Made by a program: the position numbers and the translations under genes
Notes under the pieces: model-generated
What the model saw: the letters and a program-made list of their open reading frames with translations, nothing else
Told to the model about the DNA's origin: nothing
Database searches by the model: none
Shown here: in pieces, positions 9,098-15,581 of the stretch
How positions within the stretch are numbered: position 1 is the first letter of the stretch
Layout: each line of letters opens with the position of its first letter
Virus record (IMG/VR): IMGVR_UViG_3300008120_000151
Span: 1-40,901 of that record
Source of the DNA: a virus
Length of the DNA stretch: 40,901 nucleotides
Direction: 5' to 3' (one strand)

Positions 9098-10320
9098 ACA
9101 ACGACGCACGGTTAATCAGCAAAATAATTGAAGACCGCAATATTGGCATTGTTCTTGAACGTAATGTAAACGAGAACTGGTTTGCAGACGTCAGTGACAA
9201 GAAGATGTTTCGTTTCTTGCACGACCACTACACCAACTATCAAGAGTGCCCAAGTCTTGAGGTTATTAGAGAAAACTTTCCTACTTATCAAACACTGGGT
9301 GTGCAGGACCGTATTGATTATTTAATTGATAAGGCTGTAGAGAGCCGACGTAAGTCTTCAATTATTAAAACTCTTGACGAGGCTTTGTCATCTATTGAGA
9401 GGGCACAGGACCACGAAGGTGCTGTACTTGCATTTGAACGCGGTCTTATTCGTTTAGAAGAAGAGGGTTTAACTAAGTCTAACGATTTAGAAATAACTGA
9501 AGCTGCTAAGAAAGCTAAAGAGGAGTATGAGTTTCGTAAAGCAAACCCAGGTTTACTAGGTATGGCTACAGGGTTTCCTACTATGGACGAGGCAACTTCT
9601 GGTTTACAACCAGGGCAGCTAATTGTTATTGTGGCTCCGCCAAAGACTGGTAAGTCAACTCTTGCGCTACAGATTGCTTTGAATGCTCACTTAGACGGCA
9701 AGGTCCCTATGTTCATGTCATTTGAGATGAGCAACGCAGAACAAAAGTCTCGTTACTACGCAATGCGCGCTCGCATTTCACACAGACGCCTTATGACAGG
9801 TACGTTGGCATCTGACGAAGAGACTCGTTACTTTAAAGTAGTTGAGGGTATTGAGAACATGCGCGAGCGTTTTTGGTTCGTTGACTCTTCAGGTGGCCAG
9901 ACTGTCGGAGCTGTAGCAAGCAAGGTACAGAGCAAGAACCCAGACATTGTATTCATTGATGGCACCTATTTGATGATTGATGAGCAGACTGGTGAGTCAA
10001 ACACGCCGCAGGCCATCACTAATATCACTCGTTCTTTGAAGCGTTTAGCGCAGAAAATTAACAAGCCTATTGTTATCTCTACACAGGCTCTTACTTGGAA
10101 GATGAAGAAGGGGCAGGTAACTGCAGACTCTATTGGGTACTCATCTTCCTTCCATCAAGACGCTGACGTTATCTTTGGTCTACAACGAGAGGACGAAAAC
10201 GTAGACGACACTCGTTTGCTACGCGTTGTGGCTAGTCGTAACGGCGGTCTAAGCGAGGTGTCTTTGATGTGGGACTGGAACACAGGCCACTTCCGTGAGA
10301 TTAGTGACGATGACTTATGA
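9094..10320 (+). CDS. DnaB-like replicative helicase
   Basis: This 408-residue protein has a RecA-fold core. Walker A APPKTGKST lies at residues 181-189, after GFPTMDEATSGLQPGQLIVIV, the standard DnaB/gp41 lead-in. Walker B is DIVFIDGTYLM. A later ALTWKMKKGQVTADSIGYSSSFHQDADVIFGLQRED matches the family's late motif (Q-D-aDvv). The N-terminal ~130 residues are helical and would be the primase-interacting domain. The length is slightly shorter than E. coli DnaB (471) and near T4 gp41. Loader, helicase and primase are consecutive genes with 4-nt overlaps. Confidence 0.92.
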   Translation: MNNDARLISKIIEDRNIGIVLERNVNENWFADVSDKKMFRFLHDHYTNYQECPSLEVIRENFPTYQTLGVQDRIDYLIDKAVESRRKSSIIKTLDEALSSIERAQDHEGAVLAFERGLIRLEEEGLTKSNDLEITEAAKKAKEEYEFRKANPGLLGMATGFPTMDEATSGLQPGQLIVIVAPPKTGKSTLALQIALNAHLDGKVPMFMSFEMSNAEQKSRYYAMRARISHRRLMTGTLASDEETRYFKVVEGIENMRERFWFVDSSGGQTVGAVASKVQSKNPDIVFIDGTYLMIDEQTGESNTPQAITNITRSLKRLAQKINKPIVISTQALTWKMKKGQVTADSIGYSSSFHQDADVIFGLQREDENVDDTRLLRVVASRNGGLSEVSLMWDWNTGHFREISDDDL

Positions 10321-11243
10321 CAGTAGAGGAGATGACAGACACGTTATCTCGTCTTGGTATTGAGGTATTAGATACTCGCGGAGATGAGATTAACGGTTAT
10401 TGCGCTGCTCACGAGCAACGCACGGGGCATGTAGACCATAACCCATCTTGGTGGATTAACGCTGACTCAGGAGCTTTCATTTGCTTCTCCTGCGGTTGGA
10501 AGGGGAACATTTATTCACTAGTCAGTTATATTCAAGATATTGAGTACGCAAAGGTAGGCGACTGGTTAGGTTCTGCCGCTAGTCTTACTGCTCGTTTTAG
10601 TCGTTTAACTAACGCGATAAAGCGCAAGCCAATTGAGGATGTAACAGCTGTTACTGAGTCAATGCTGTCTGCCTACACACAGGTCCCAGCTCACGCTTTA
10701 GAGGCCAGAGGACTTTTAGTTGAAAGTTCAACTAAGTACGGAGTTCTTTGGGATGAACGCGCAGGTAACTGGATTATTCCTATTAGAGAGCCCGCAACTG
10801 GTAAGTTATTAGGATGGCAGGAAAAGGGTTTTTCTAACCGTTACTTTAATAATAAGCCTGTGAAGGTGAAGAAGAGTGGAAGTTTATTTGGGTACGAGCA
10901 CTACAAGGGCGGAGACATGATTGTTGTTGAGTCCCCATTGGATGTTGTTCGTCTTAGCTCCATTGGTATTGATGGGGCTGTTGCAACTTATGGGGCTATA
11001 GTATCTGCCGCCCAGTTCAATCTTATACGCGGCGCCGATAGGATTATCTTTGCTATGGACAACGACGACGCGGGTAGGGCGTCTTCTCAAGCTCTACTGG
11101 AAATGTGCAAGCAGATGGGTGTAGAGTGCTGGTTCTTCAACTACAGTGGCATTGATTTAAAGGACGTAGGTGGCATGAGCAGGTCAGAGGCTTTGACAGG
11201 TTTGTCCACAGCACGTCATCAGTTACGAGGAGTATCAGCATGA
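10317..11243 (+). CDS. DNA primase (CHC2 zinc finger + TOPRIM)
   Basis: This 308-residue protein synthesises RNA primers for lagging-strand replication. The N-terminus has a zinc-binding motif with C..H then CFSCGWKG (CAAHEQ... FICFSCGWKGNI, residues ~28-62), as in DnaG-type CHC2 domains. The C-terminal half has a TOPRIM domain with the conserved Glu in MIVVESPLDVVRL and the DxD pair in IIFAMDNDDAGRASS. Short DnaG-like primases of this size are usual in phages. ATG 10317 overlaps the helicase stop (ATGA), and its own stop overlaps the kinase ATG in the same way. Confidence 0.92.
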   Translation: MTVEEMTDTLSRLGIEVLDTRGDEINGYCAAHEQRTGHVDHNPSWWINADSGAFICFSCGWKGNIYSLVSYIQDIEYAKVGDWLGSAASLTARFSRLTNAIKRKPIEDVTAVTESMLSAYTQVPAHALEARGLLVESSTKYGVLWDERAGNWIIPIREPATGKLLGWQEKGFSNRYFNNKPVKVKKSGSLFGYEHYKGGDMIVVESPLDVVRLSSIGIDGAVATYGAIVSAAQFNLIRGADRIIFAMDNDDAGRASSQALLEMCKQMGVECWFFNYSGIDLKDVGGMSRSEALTGLSTARHQLRGVSA

Positions 11244-11770
11244 TTATTGGACTTACAGGGTATGCGCAATCAGGCAAAGACACTTTGGCTGGGATGCTTA
11301 TTGGCCTTCACAAGTATGAGAACAGGTCGTTTGCTGACCCTATTCGTAAGCTGTTGTATGAAACAAATCCTTTACTAAAGGACGGATACAGAGTTAAAGG
11401 TGTTGTTGATGCGTACGGTTGGGATAAAGCTAAAGTAGAGTTCCCAGAACTTAGAAACCTTCTTCAAACTTTAGGAGTTGGCGCACGTACTGTGTTTAAC
11501 GACCAGTTCTGGGTAGCTCAAGGTTTAGCTGGAGTGTCTGCGGGTGACAAGGTTGTTATTACTGACGTTAGATTCCCAAATGAAGCAGACGCTATAAAAG
11601 AATTAGACGGTCAAATTTGGCGCGTCAAAAGAATTGGTGTTGGCGCTGTTAACAAGCATGTTTCTGAGACTGCTATGGATGGTTACCCAGTTGACCAGAT
11701 TTTTATAAATAACGGTTCTATTGAGGACCTTATGGCTTTATTGCAAGCTCGCATGAGGCAATTTCTATGA
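11240..11770 (+). CDS. Deoxynucleoside monophosphate kinase
   Basis: This 176-residue P-loop kinase opens IIGLTGYAQSGKDTLAGML. The GYAQSGKDT loop (residues 7-15) is characteristic of phage dNMP kinases related to T4 gp1. These phosphorylate dNMPs to dNDPs, recycling nucleotides for phage DNA. A later VVITDVRFPNEADAIKELDGQIWRVKR matches the family's DvRfpnE motif. The gene sits inside the replication block and complements the ribonucleotide reductase at 32156. The 4-nt overlaps on both sides indicate co-translation. Confidence 0.88.
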   Translation: MIIGLTGYAQSGKDTLAGMLIGLHKYENRSFADPIRKLLYETNPLLKDGYRVKGVVDAYGWDKAKVEFPELRNLLQTLGVGARTVFNDQFWVAQGLAGVSAGDKVVITDVRFPNEADAIKELDGQIWRVKRIGVGAVNKHVSETAMDGYPVDQIFINNGSIEDLMALLQARMRQFL

Positions 11771-12003
11771 TGCAATATTGGTCTTGGTTACTTGCTGTAA
11801 TAGGTGTGTTAGGTATCTACTTTGTAGGCCGTAAAACTATTTGGGGCTGGTTGGTATTACTTTTTAATGAGTGCTTGTGGATTACGTATGCTCTTATTAC
11901 TGACCAGTATGGATTTATATTTTCCGCACTTGCGTACGGTATTGTTTATATTAGGTCTTATATTCACTGGTCTAAAGAGAAAGTTAACGAGATTCCGCTG
12001 TGA
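11767..12003 (+). CDS. Small membrane protein
   Basis: This 78-residue protein has two to three hydrophobic segments (YWSWLLAVIGVLGIYFVG, WGWLVLLFNECLWITYAL and FIFSALAYGIVYI) and a charged C-terminal tail (HWSKEKVNEIPL). It therefore likely spans the cytoplasmic membrane. Similar Trp-rich three-helix miniproteins are frequent in actinophages, but I know no function. Its place inside the replication operon, with 4-nt overlaps to the kinase and the SNF2 helicase, argues against a dedicated lysis role. Confidence 0.8.
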   Translation: MMQYWSWLLAVIGVLGIYFVGRKTIWGWLVLLFNECLWITYALITDQYGFIFSALAYGIVYIRSYIHWSKEKVNEIPL

Positions 12004-13589
12004 CATTTACTGGTACCCTACTGCCTTACCAACCTGAGGCCGTAGACCGCATGTGCGAACGTGCTCGCATGCTTGTGGCTTACGACCTCGGGTTGGGAAA
12101 GACCGTCCTTACTATTGCAGCAATAGAGCGTCTTATGGATGAGTCACAGATTAAAGAGCCAGGCCTTATAATTTGTTTGTCATCTTTAAAATACCAATGG
12201 GCAAACCAGATTGAGAAATTTACAAATGGAACTTCAAAGGCTTTGGTCATTGATGGAACACCAAAGAAACGCGCAGAGCAGTACGCCGAAGCCATGGACT
12301 GGCGGAGTTCGGGCGTTGATTACATTATCCTTAACTATGAGCAAATTGTTAACGACTGGGACAAAGTACGACAGCTCCCACGTGGCTTCGTTGTCCTTGA
12401 CGAAGCAACCGCCATCAAATCTTTCAAATCAAAACGCTCCAAAGCAGTAAAGAAGTTAGTTAACTCCCCTTTTAGATTTGCTCTTACTGGCACACCGATT
12501 GAGAACGGCAAGCCCGAAGAGCTTTATTCAATCATGCAATTTGTAGATGCAAATGTTCTTGGGCGCTTTGATATTTTTGATACAGCTTTTATTGTTCGCA
12601 ACAGTTGGGGTGGGGTTCAGAGCTATAGAAATTTATCGTCTCTTCATACAAAAATGAAAGAGGCTTCGGTCCGCAAGGCGCAAAAAGACCCAGATGTAGC
12701 CCCGTACCTTCCAGACTCTATTCATAAAGAGCCAGTCAAGCTTACGTTAGATAGAAAAAGCTCAAAGCTATACACCAAGATTACTGAGGACTTACTATTT
12801 GATTTAGACGAGGCTGTGGCTTTGTTTGGCTCTTCATTTAACGTTCTAGCTCATTATGGCTACGCCTCTCAGCGAGGTGGGCCAGAGGATGAAATCCGTG
12901 GAAAGATTATGTCCAAGATTGGGTGTTTAAAGATGCTCTGCTCTCACCCTGATTTGCTACGAACTAGTGCTGAAAAGTTCAAGTTGATGGGTGGAGAAGG
13001 TTCATCCTATGCAGCTGGTTTAGTTGATGCAGGGGCTCTTGACGGCGTTACTAGTTCACCTAAGCTTGACTACCTTGTTCAGTATGTTAAAGAGTTTCTT
13101 GAGCAAGACGAGGCCAACAAGGTTGTTATTTTTGCTACTTACGTTGATATGCTTGACAAAATTGCAGAAGCGCTTGGGCCAGACCAGTGCCGCCTATACT
13201 CTGGAAAACTTGACGCTAAAACCAAAGAAGATAACAAGGTTGCCTTTAACACCTCACCCGATGTCCGTGTTCTTATAAGCTCTGACGCTGGCGGTTATGG
13301 TGTGGATTTGCCTGCCGCTAACCTCCTAATAAACTATGACTTGCCTTGGTCCTCTGGCGGTGCAATTCAAAGAAACGGCCGTATTAAAAGAGCTTCGTCT
13401 ACCTGGCCATCTATAGTCATTCAAGACCTTTTGGTTGCTGGGTCTATTGAGGAGCGCCAGCACGAGGCTCTGCAGCAGAAGACCGCTCTAGCCAACGCTA
13501 TTATTGATGGGGAGGGTATAGACGAGGATGGCGGAATTGCCATGACTACGGGCAGTTTAAAGCAGTTCTTAGAGGCAACTATCGTATAA
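12000..13589 (+). CDS. SNF2-family DEAD/DEAH-box helicase
   Basis: This 529-residue superfamily 2 ATPase shows the SNF2 motifs in order. They are LLPYQPEAVDRM (Q-like motif), YDLGLGKTVLTIAAI (motif I, residues ~28-42), LNYEQI (motif II region lead), VVLDEATAIKSFKSKRSKAV (motif II DEAT, 134-137), FALTGTPIENG (III), VVIFATYVDML (IV), LISSDAGGYGVDLPAANLLINYDLPW (V) and QRNGRIKRASS (VI). Phage proteins of this type probably help replication or remodelling of protein-DNA complexes. GTG 12000 overlaps the upstream stop by 4 nt. Motif I reads YDLGLGKT instead of the usual DEMGLGKT. Confidence 0.92.
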   Translation: MTFTGTLLPYQPEAVDRMCERARMLVAYDLGLGKTVLTIAAIERLMDESQIKEPGLIICLSSLKYQWANQIEKFTNGTSKALVIDGTPKKRAEQYAEAMDWRSSGVDYIILNYEQIVNDWDKVRQLPRGFVVLDEATAIKSFKSKRSKAVKKLVNSPFRFALTGTPIENGKPEELYSIMQFVDANVLGRFDIFDTAFIVRNSWGGVQSYRNLSSLHTKMKEASVRKAQKDPDVAPYLPDSIHKEPVKLTLDRKSSKLYTKITEDLLFDLDEAVALFGSSFNVLAHYGYASQRGGPEDEIRGKIMSKIGCLKMLCSHPDLLRTSAEKFKLMGGEGSSYAAGLVDAGALDGVTSSPKLDYLVQYVKEFLEQDEANKVVIFATYVDMLDKIAEALGPDQCRLYSGKLDAKTKEDNKVAFNTSPDVRVLISSDAGGYGVDLPAANLLINYDLPWSSGGAIQRNGRIKRASSTWPSIVIQDLLVAGSIEERQHEALQQKTALANAIIDGEGIDEDGGIAMTTGSLKQFLEATIV

Positions 13590-13590
13590 T
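13585..13590 (+). promoter_or_regulatory. -10 box TATAAT for leaderless gene
   Basis: A perfect TATAAT ends exactly 6 nt before ATG 13597, so transcription would start at or next to the A of the start codon. No Shine-Dalgarno site fits. It overlaps the end of the helicase gene. The same TANNNT-N6-ATG arrangement occurs at four other genes. Confidence 0.65.
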
Positions 13591-13596
13591 TATAGG

Positions 13597-13743
13597 ATGC
13601 CTAACGCACCTAAGACTCCTACGCGTACTATCCGCGTACCTGACGACCTTTGGCTTGCTGTACAGCGCAAAGCTAAGAGTGAGGGTGTTACAGTCACTAG
13701 CGTTATTATTAAGTCTTTAGAAGAGTACTTAAAGCCAGAATGA
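13597..13743 (+). CDS. Ribbon-helix-helix DNA-binding protein
   Basis: This 48-residue protein begins MPNAPKTPTRTIRVPDDLWL and continues AVQRKAKSEGVTVTSVIIKSLEEYL. A beta-strand TRTIRVP followed by two helices with a GVTVT turn is the Arc/MetJ ribbon-helix-helix pattern. Dimers bind operator DNA through the strand. The gene appears leaderless, with TATAAT 6 nt upstream of the ATG. An inverted repeat overlapping a strong promoter lies about 160 bp downstream and is a natural candidate operator. The stop overlaps the next ATG by 4 nt (ATGA). Confidence 0.8.
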   Translation: MPNAPKTPTRTIRVPDDLWLAVQRKAKSEGVTVTSVIIKSLEEYLKPE

Positions 13744-13892
13744 GCAAGCACAAAGATAAAGTTGCTGCAGCTTTAAAGTGGCGTCAAGAGACTATGCCTA
13801 AGGGCGCTGGGTTTAAGAAGCCTGGAAGCATGAACAAAAAGAAGACTGGCTACCGTAGTTACACGGCATCTGAGGCTCGCAAAGTAAGTTGA
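13740..13892 (+). CDS. Small basic hypothetical protein
   Basis: This 50-residue, Lys/Arg-rich protein (MSKHKDKVAAALKWRQETMP, later KKPGSMNKKKTGYRSYTASEARKVS) was not recognised. It overlaps the ribbon-helix-helix gene by 4 nt and ends inside the -35 box of the next promoter. The charge suggests nucleic-acid binding or a disordered peptide. Confidence 0.6.
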   Translation: MSKHKDKVAAALKWRQETMPKGAGFKKPGSMNKKKTGYRSYTASEARKVS

Positions 13893-13917
13893 CAGCCCCC
13901 TACCCAACGATTAGTGT
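13889..13917 (+). promoter_or_regulatory. Promoter TTGACA-N17-TAGTGT
   Basis: A consensus -35 box TTGACA (13889-13894) and a TANNNT -10 box TAGTGT (13912-13917) are separated by exactly 17 nt. Transcription would start near 13924, just before the ribosome binding site AAAAGGGG of the gene at 13944. This also rules out the in-frame GTG at 13914 as the start. It probably drives the second part of the replication genes. Confidence 0.75.
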
Positions 13918-13921
13918 TGGG
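13903..13921 (+). promoter_or_regulatory. Inverted repeat CCCAAC-N7-GTTGGG over the -10 box (candidate operator)
   Basis: The 6-bp arms (13903-13908 and 13916-13921) flank and overlap the -10 box of the promoter described above. A repressor bound here would block RNA polymerase. The ribbon-helix-helix protein encoded just upstream, or the MerR-like protein downstream, could be that repressor; this is inferred from position only. It is unlikely to be a terminator because no T-tract follows. Confidence 0.55.
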
Positions 13922-13943
13922 TGCACTTACAAAAGGGGATACT

Positions 13944-14345
13944 GTGGAAGATAAAGAACTTAAAAATACTATTCGTCAATACCTCATGCTTAAAGATGAG
14001 CTTGATGTAATTACAAAACGTCAAAATGATATTAAGCAGCGCCTTATTGAGGTAGTGGACACTGTTGAAGCAGATGACAGAGGTCATCGTGTTTTAACAG
14101 TTGAAGATGACGCACTTGGAGATGTAACACTTACCCGTCAACGCCGCGTCTCTAAGTCACTTAACATGGAAGTTGCAGAAGACATCCTTACTAAAAAAGG
14201 TATTAGAGACACTTGTATTAAGATGGTGCCCACTATTGATGAGGGCGCTATCATGGCGGCTTTCTATGAAAACTATTTAACAGAAGAAGACATTGACGCT
14301 ATGTTCCCATCTAAAATTAGTTACGCGTTTTTATTGGATAAGTAA
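13944..14345 (+). CDS. Hypothetical protein, coiled-coil N-terminus
   Basis: The start at GTG 13944 was chosen because AAAAGGGG lies 5 nt upstream and the promoter's start point lies downstream of the alternative GTG 13914. The 133-residue product begins with a charged helix (ELKNTIRQYLMLKDELDVITKRQNDIKQRLIEVVD) likely to form a coiled coil. A small beta/alpha part follows (HRVLTVEDDALGDVTLTRQRRVSKSLNMEVAEDILTKKGI). I know similar-looking genes in actinophages only as unknowns. It is the first gene after a strong promoter and overlaps the MerR-like gene by 1 nt. Confidence 0.75.
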   Translation: MEDKELKNTIRQYLMLKDELDVITKRQNDIKQRLIEVVDTVEADDRGHRVLTVEDDALGDVTLTRQRRVSKSLNMEVAEDILTKKGIRDTCIKMVPTIDEGAIMAAFYENYLTEEDIDAMFPSKISYAFLLDK

Positions 14346-14815
14346 TGTCAGACGAGATTGATAAACTGTTTGAAGACCTTGACGCTTACTACCCAGGTAG
14401 TAAGCGCAAGCGCAAAGAAAAAGTAGTTAAACCACCAGAGATAACACTAGATGCTGCTTGGGATGCAAAGCCTACTAAGAAGACTTTGCCCAACGGTAAA
14501 GAGGTAGAACTGTTTTCAATTGGCGCTTTGGCAGGGGCTTTAGGACGACCAGTTATCACTATACGCACATGGATAAAGGAAGGCTATCTTCCAGCTTCCC
14601 CATATAGACTTCCCGCTAAAAAGAACAAAAACGGTGAAGACCACCAAGGCCGTAGACTTTATTCTAGGGCCATGGTGGAAAAGACAGTTTCGTTGTTTGA
14701 TTCGGCTGGACTACTTTACACAAAACGTGTAGAATGGTCCTTACACCGACAGCTCAGCAATGAGATTGCCGAGGCTTGGAATCAAATCCGAGCAGACGAA
14801 ACTAAAATAAACTAA
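14345..14815 (+). CDS. MerR-like helix-turn-helix protein
   Basis: This 156-residue protein has a MerR/excisionase-type winged helix around residues 55-110: ELFSIGALAGALGRPVITIRTWIKEGYLP, then a wing with GRRLYSRAMVEKTVSLF. The N-terminus is charged and probably flexible. It could regulate phage genes, including the operator-like repeat at 13903, or act in replication. It lacks the coiled coil and effector domain of full MerR activators. ATG overlaps the upstream stop by 1 nt. Confidence 0.8.
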   Translation: MSDEIDKLFEDLDAYYPGSKRKRKEKVVKPPEITLDAAWDAKPTKKTLPNGKEVELFSIGALAGALGRPVITIRTWIKEGYLPASPYRLPAKKNKNGEDHQGRRLYSRAMVEKTVSLFDSAGLLYTKRVEWSLHRQLSNEIAEAWNQIRADETKIN

Positions 14816-14840
14816 ACTAAAATAAAAGGATGATAAACAA

Positions 14841-15509
14841 ATGGCAGTAGACAGAACAGCAGAATACGTTGTTGAAAACGACGAGTTCTCAAACACAGCA
14901 ATTACAGAACGCCCAGCCCAGAGCACAAGCAACAACATTTTATCTGGTTGGGAAGCCGCAGATAAAGCATCTGCACCAGCAGGCGGATATCCAGTTGAAT
15001 TTAAGTTCAACGATGGAGAGTTCCAAGTAATCAAGTTCCTTGACCAAGATGGCCCGTTCGCTATCTACAAGCAGCACTTCTTATCACAAATTACATCAGG
15101 TAAGCGTTCATTCGTGTCTCTTGGTGCTAATGACCCATTGTGCGTAAAGCTTGGAAGCAAGCCTGAAGACAAGAAGGCATTTACAATCGCTAACCTAAGT
15201 GCGCCTGGAGGCCCACAGCGTCAAATGCTTATTGCAAGTCCACGTCTCTATAAGTCCCTGCATGCCGCACACTTTTCACCAGCTGGTCCTCTAACAAAGA
15301 ACTACTGGGCGATTAGTCGTACAGGTAAGATGCAATCAACTGTGTACCACATTAACCCTGTTAAGCCACGAGACCTCGCTGAGGATTGGGGCATTACAGA
15401 TGAAGAGGCAATTGAAAACGCAATTGCTGCGATGGTGCCGTTTGACCGCTCCGTTATCAAGGAGCCAACTTGGGAAGAGCTAGAAGCAGTCGCTGCTTCA
15501 CTTCTCTAA
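14841..15509 (+). CDS. Presumed single-stranded DNA-binding protein
   Basis: This 222-residue protein has a beta-rich core (YPVEFKFNDGEFQVIKFLDQDGPFAIYKQHFL.. RSFVSLG..DPLCVKLG.. AFTIANLS.. NYWAISRTGKMQSTVYHINPVKP) and a C-terminus with scattered acids. Phage SSBs such as T7 gp2.5 and its relatives have this build and often precede the DNA polymerase gene, as here. The C-terminus (EPTWEELEAVAASLL) is only mildly acidic, not the strong acidic tail of typical SSBs. The call is an inference from context. A good ribosome binding site (AAAAGGATG) lies upstream. Confidence 0.55.
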   Translation: MAVDRTAEYVVENDEFSNTAITERPAQSTSNNILSGWEAADKASAPAGGYPVEFKFNDGEFQVIKFLDQDGPFAIYKQHFLSQITSGKRSFVSLGANDPLCVKLGSKPEDKKAFTIANLSAPGGPQRQMLIASPRLYKSLHAAHFSPAGPLTKNYWAISRTGKMQSTVYHINPVKPRDLAEDWGITDEEAIENAIAAMVPFDRSVIKEPTWEELEAVAASLL

Positions 15510-15524
15510 ACAACTAGGTCGCTG

Positions 15525-15560
15525 AAGGGCTAGGGTCTAAATCCCCTGGCTCTAGCCTTT
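15525..15560 (+). other. Stem-loop between SSB-like and polymerase genes
   Basis: AAGGGCTAG (15525-15533) pairs with CTAGCCTTT (15552-15560), giving nine pairs with one G-T wobble and an 18-nt loop. The loop itself contains GGTCTAAATCC, which could form a small inner stem. An alternative hairpin AGCC-TTTC-GGCT overlaps its 3' arm. It could be a weak terminator, an RNA-processing site or a translational control element for the polymerase. Confidence 0.5.
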
Positions 15561-15581
15561 CGGCTCTATAAGGGACATAAC

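Noticed and set aside
13903-13921. Hairpin CCCAAC/GTTGGG as a terminator
   Set aside because: No T-run follows, and it overlaps a consensus -10 box with correct spacing to TTGACA, so an operator is more likely.
15520-15570. Possible tRNA: GGTCTAAATCC resembles a T-arm
   Set aside because: No D-arm, anticodon arm or 7-bp acceptor stem can be drawn around it; the stretch fits a simple hairpin better.
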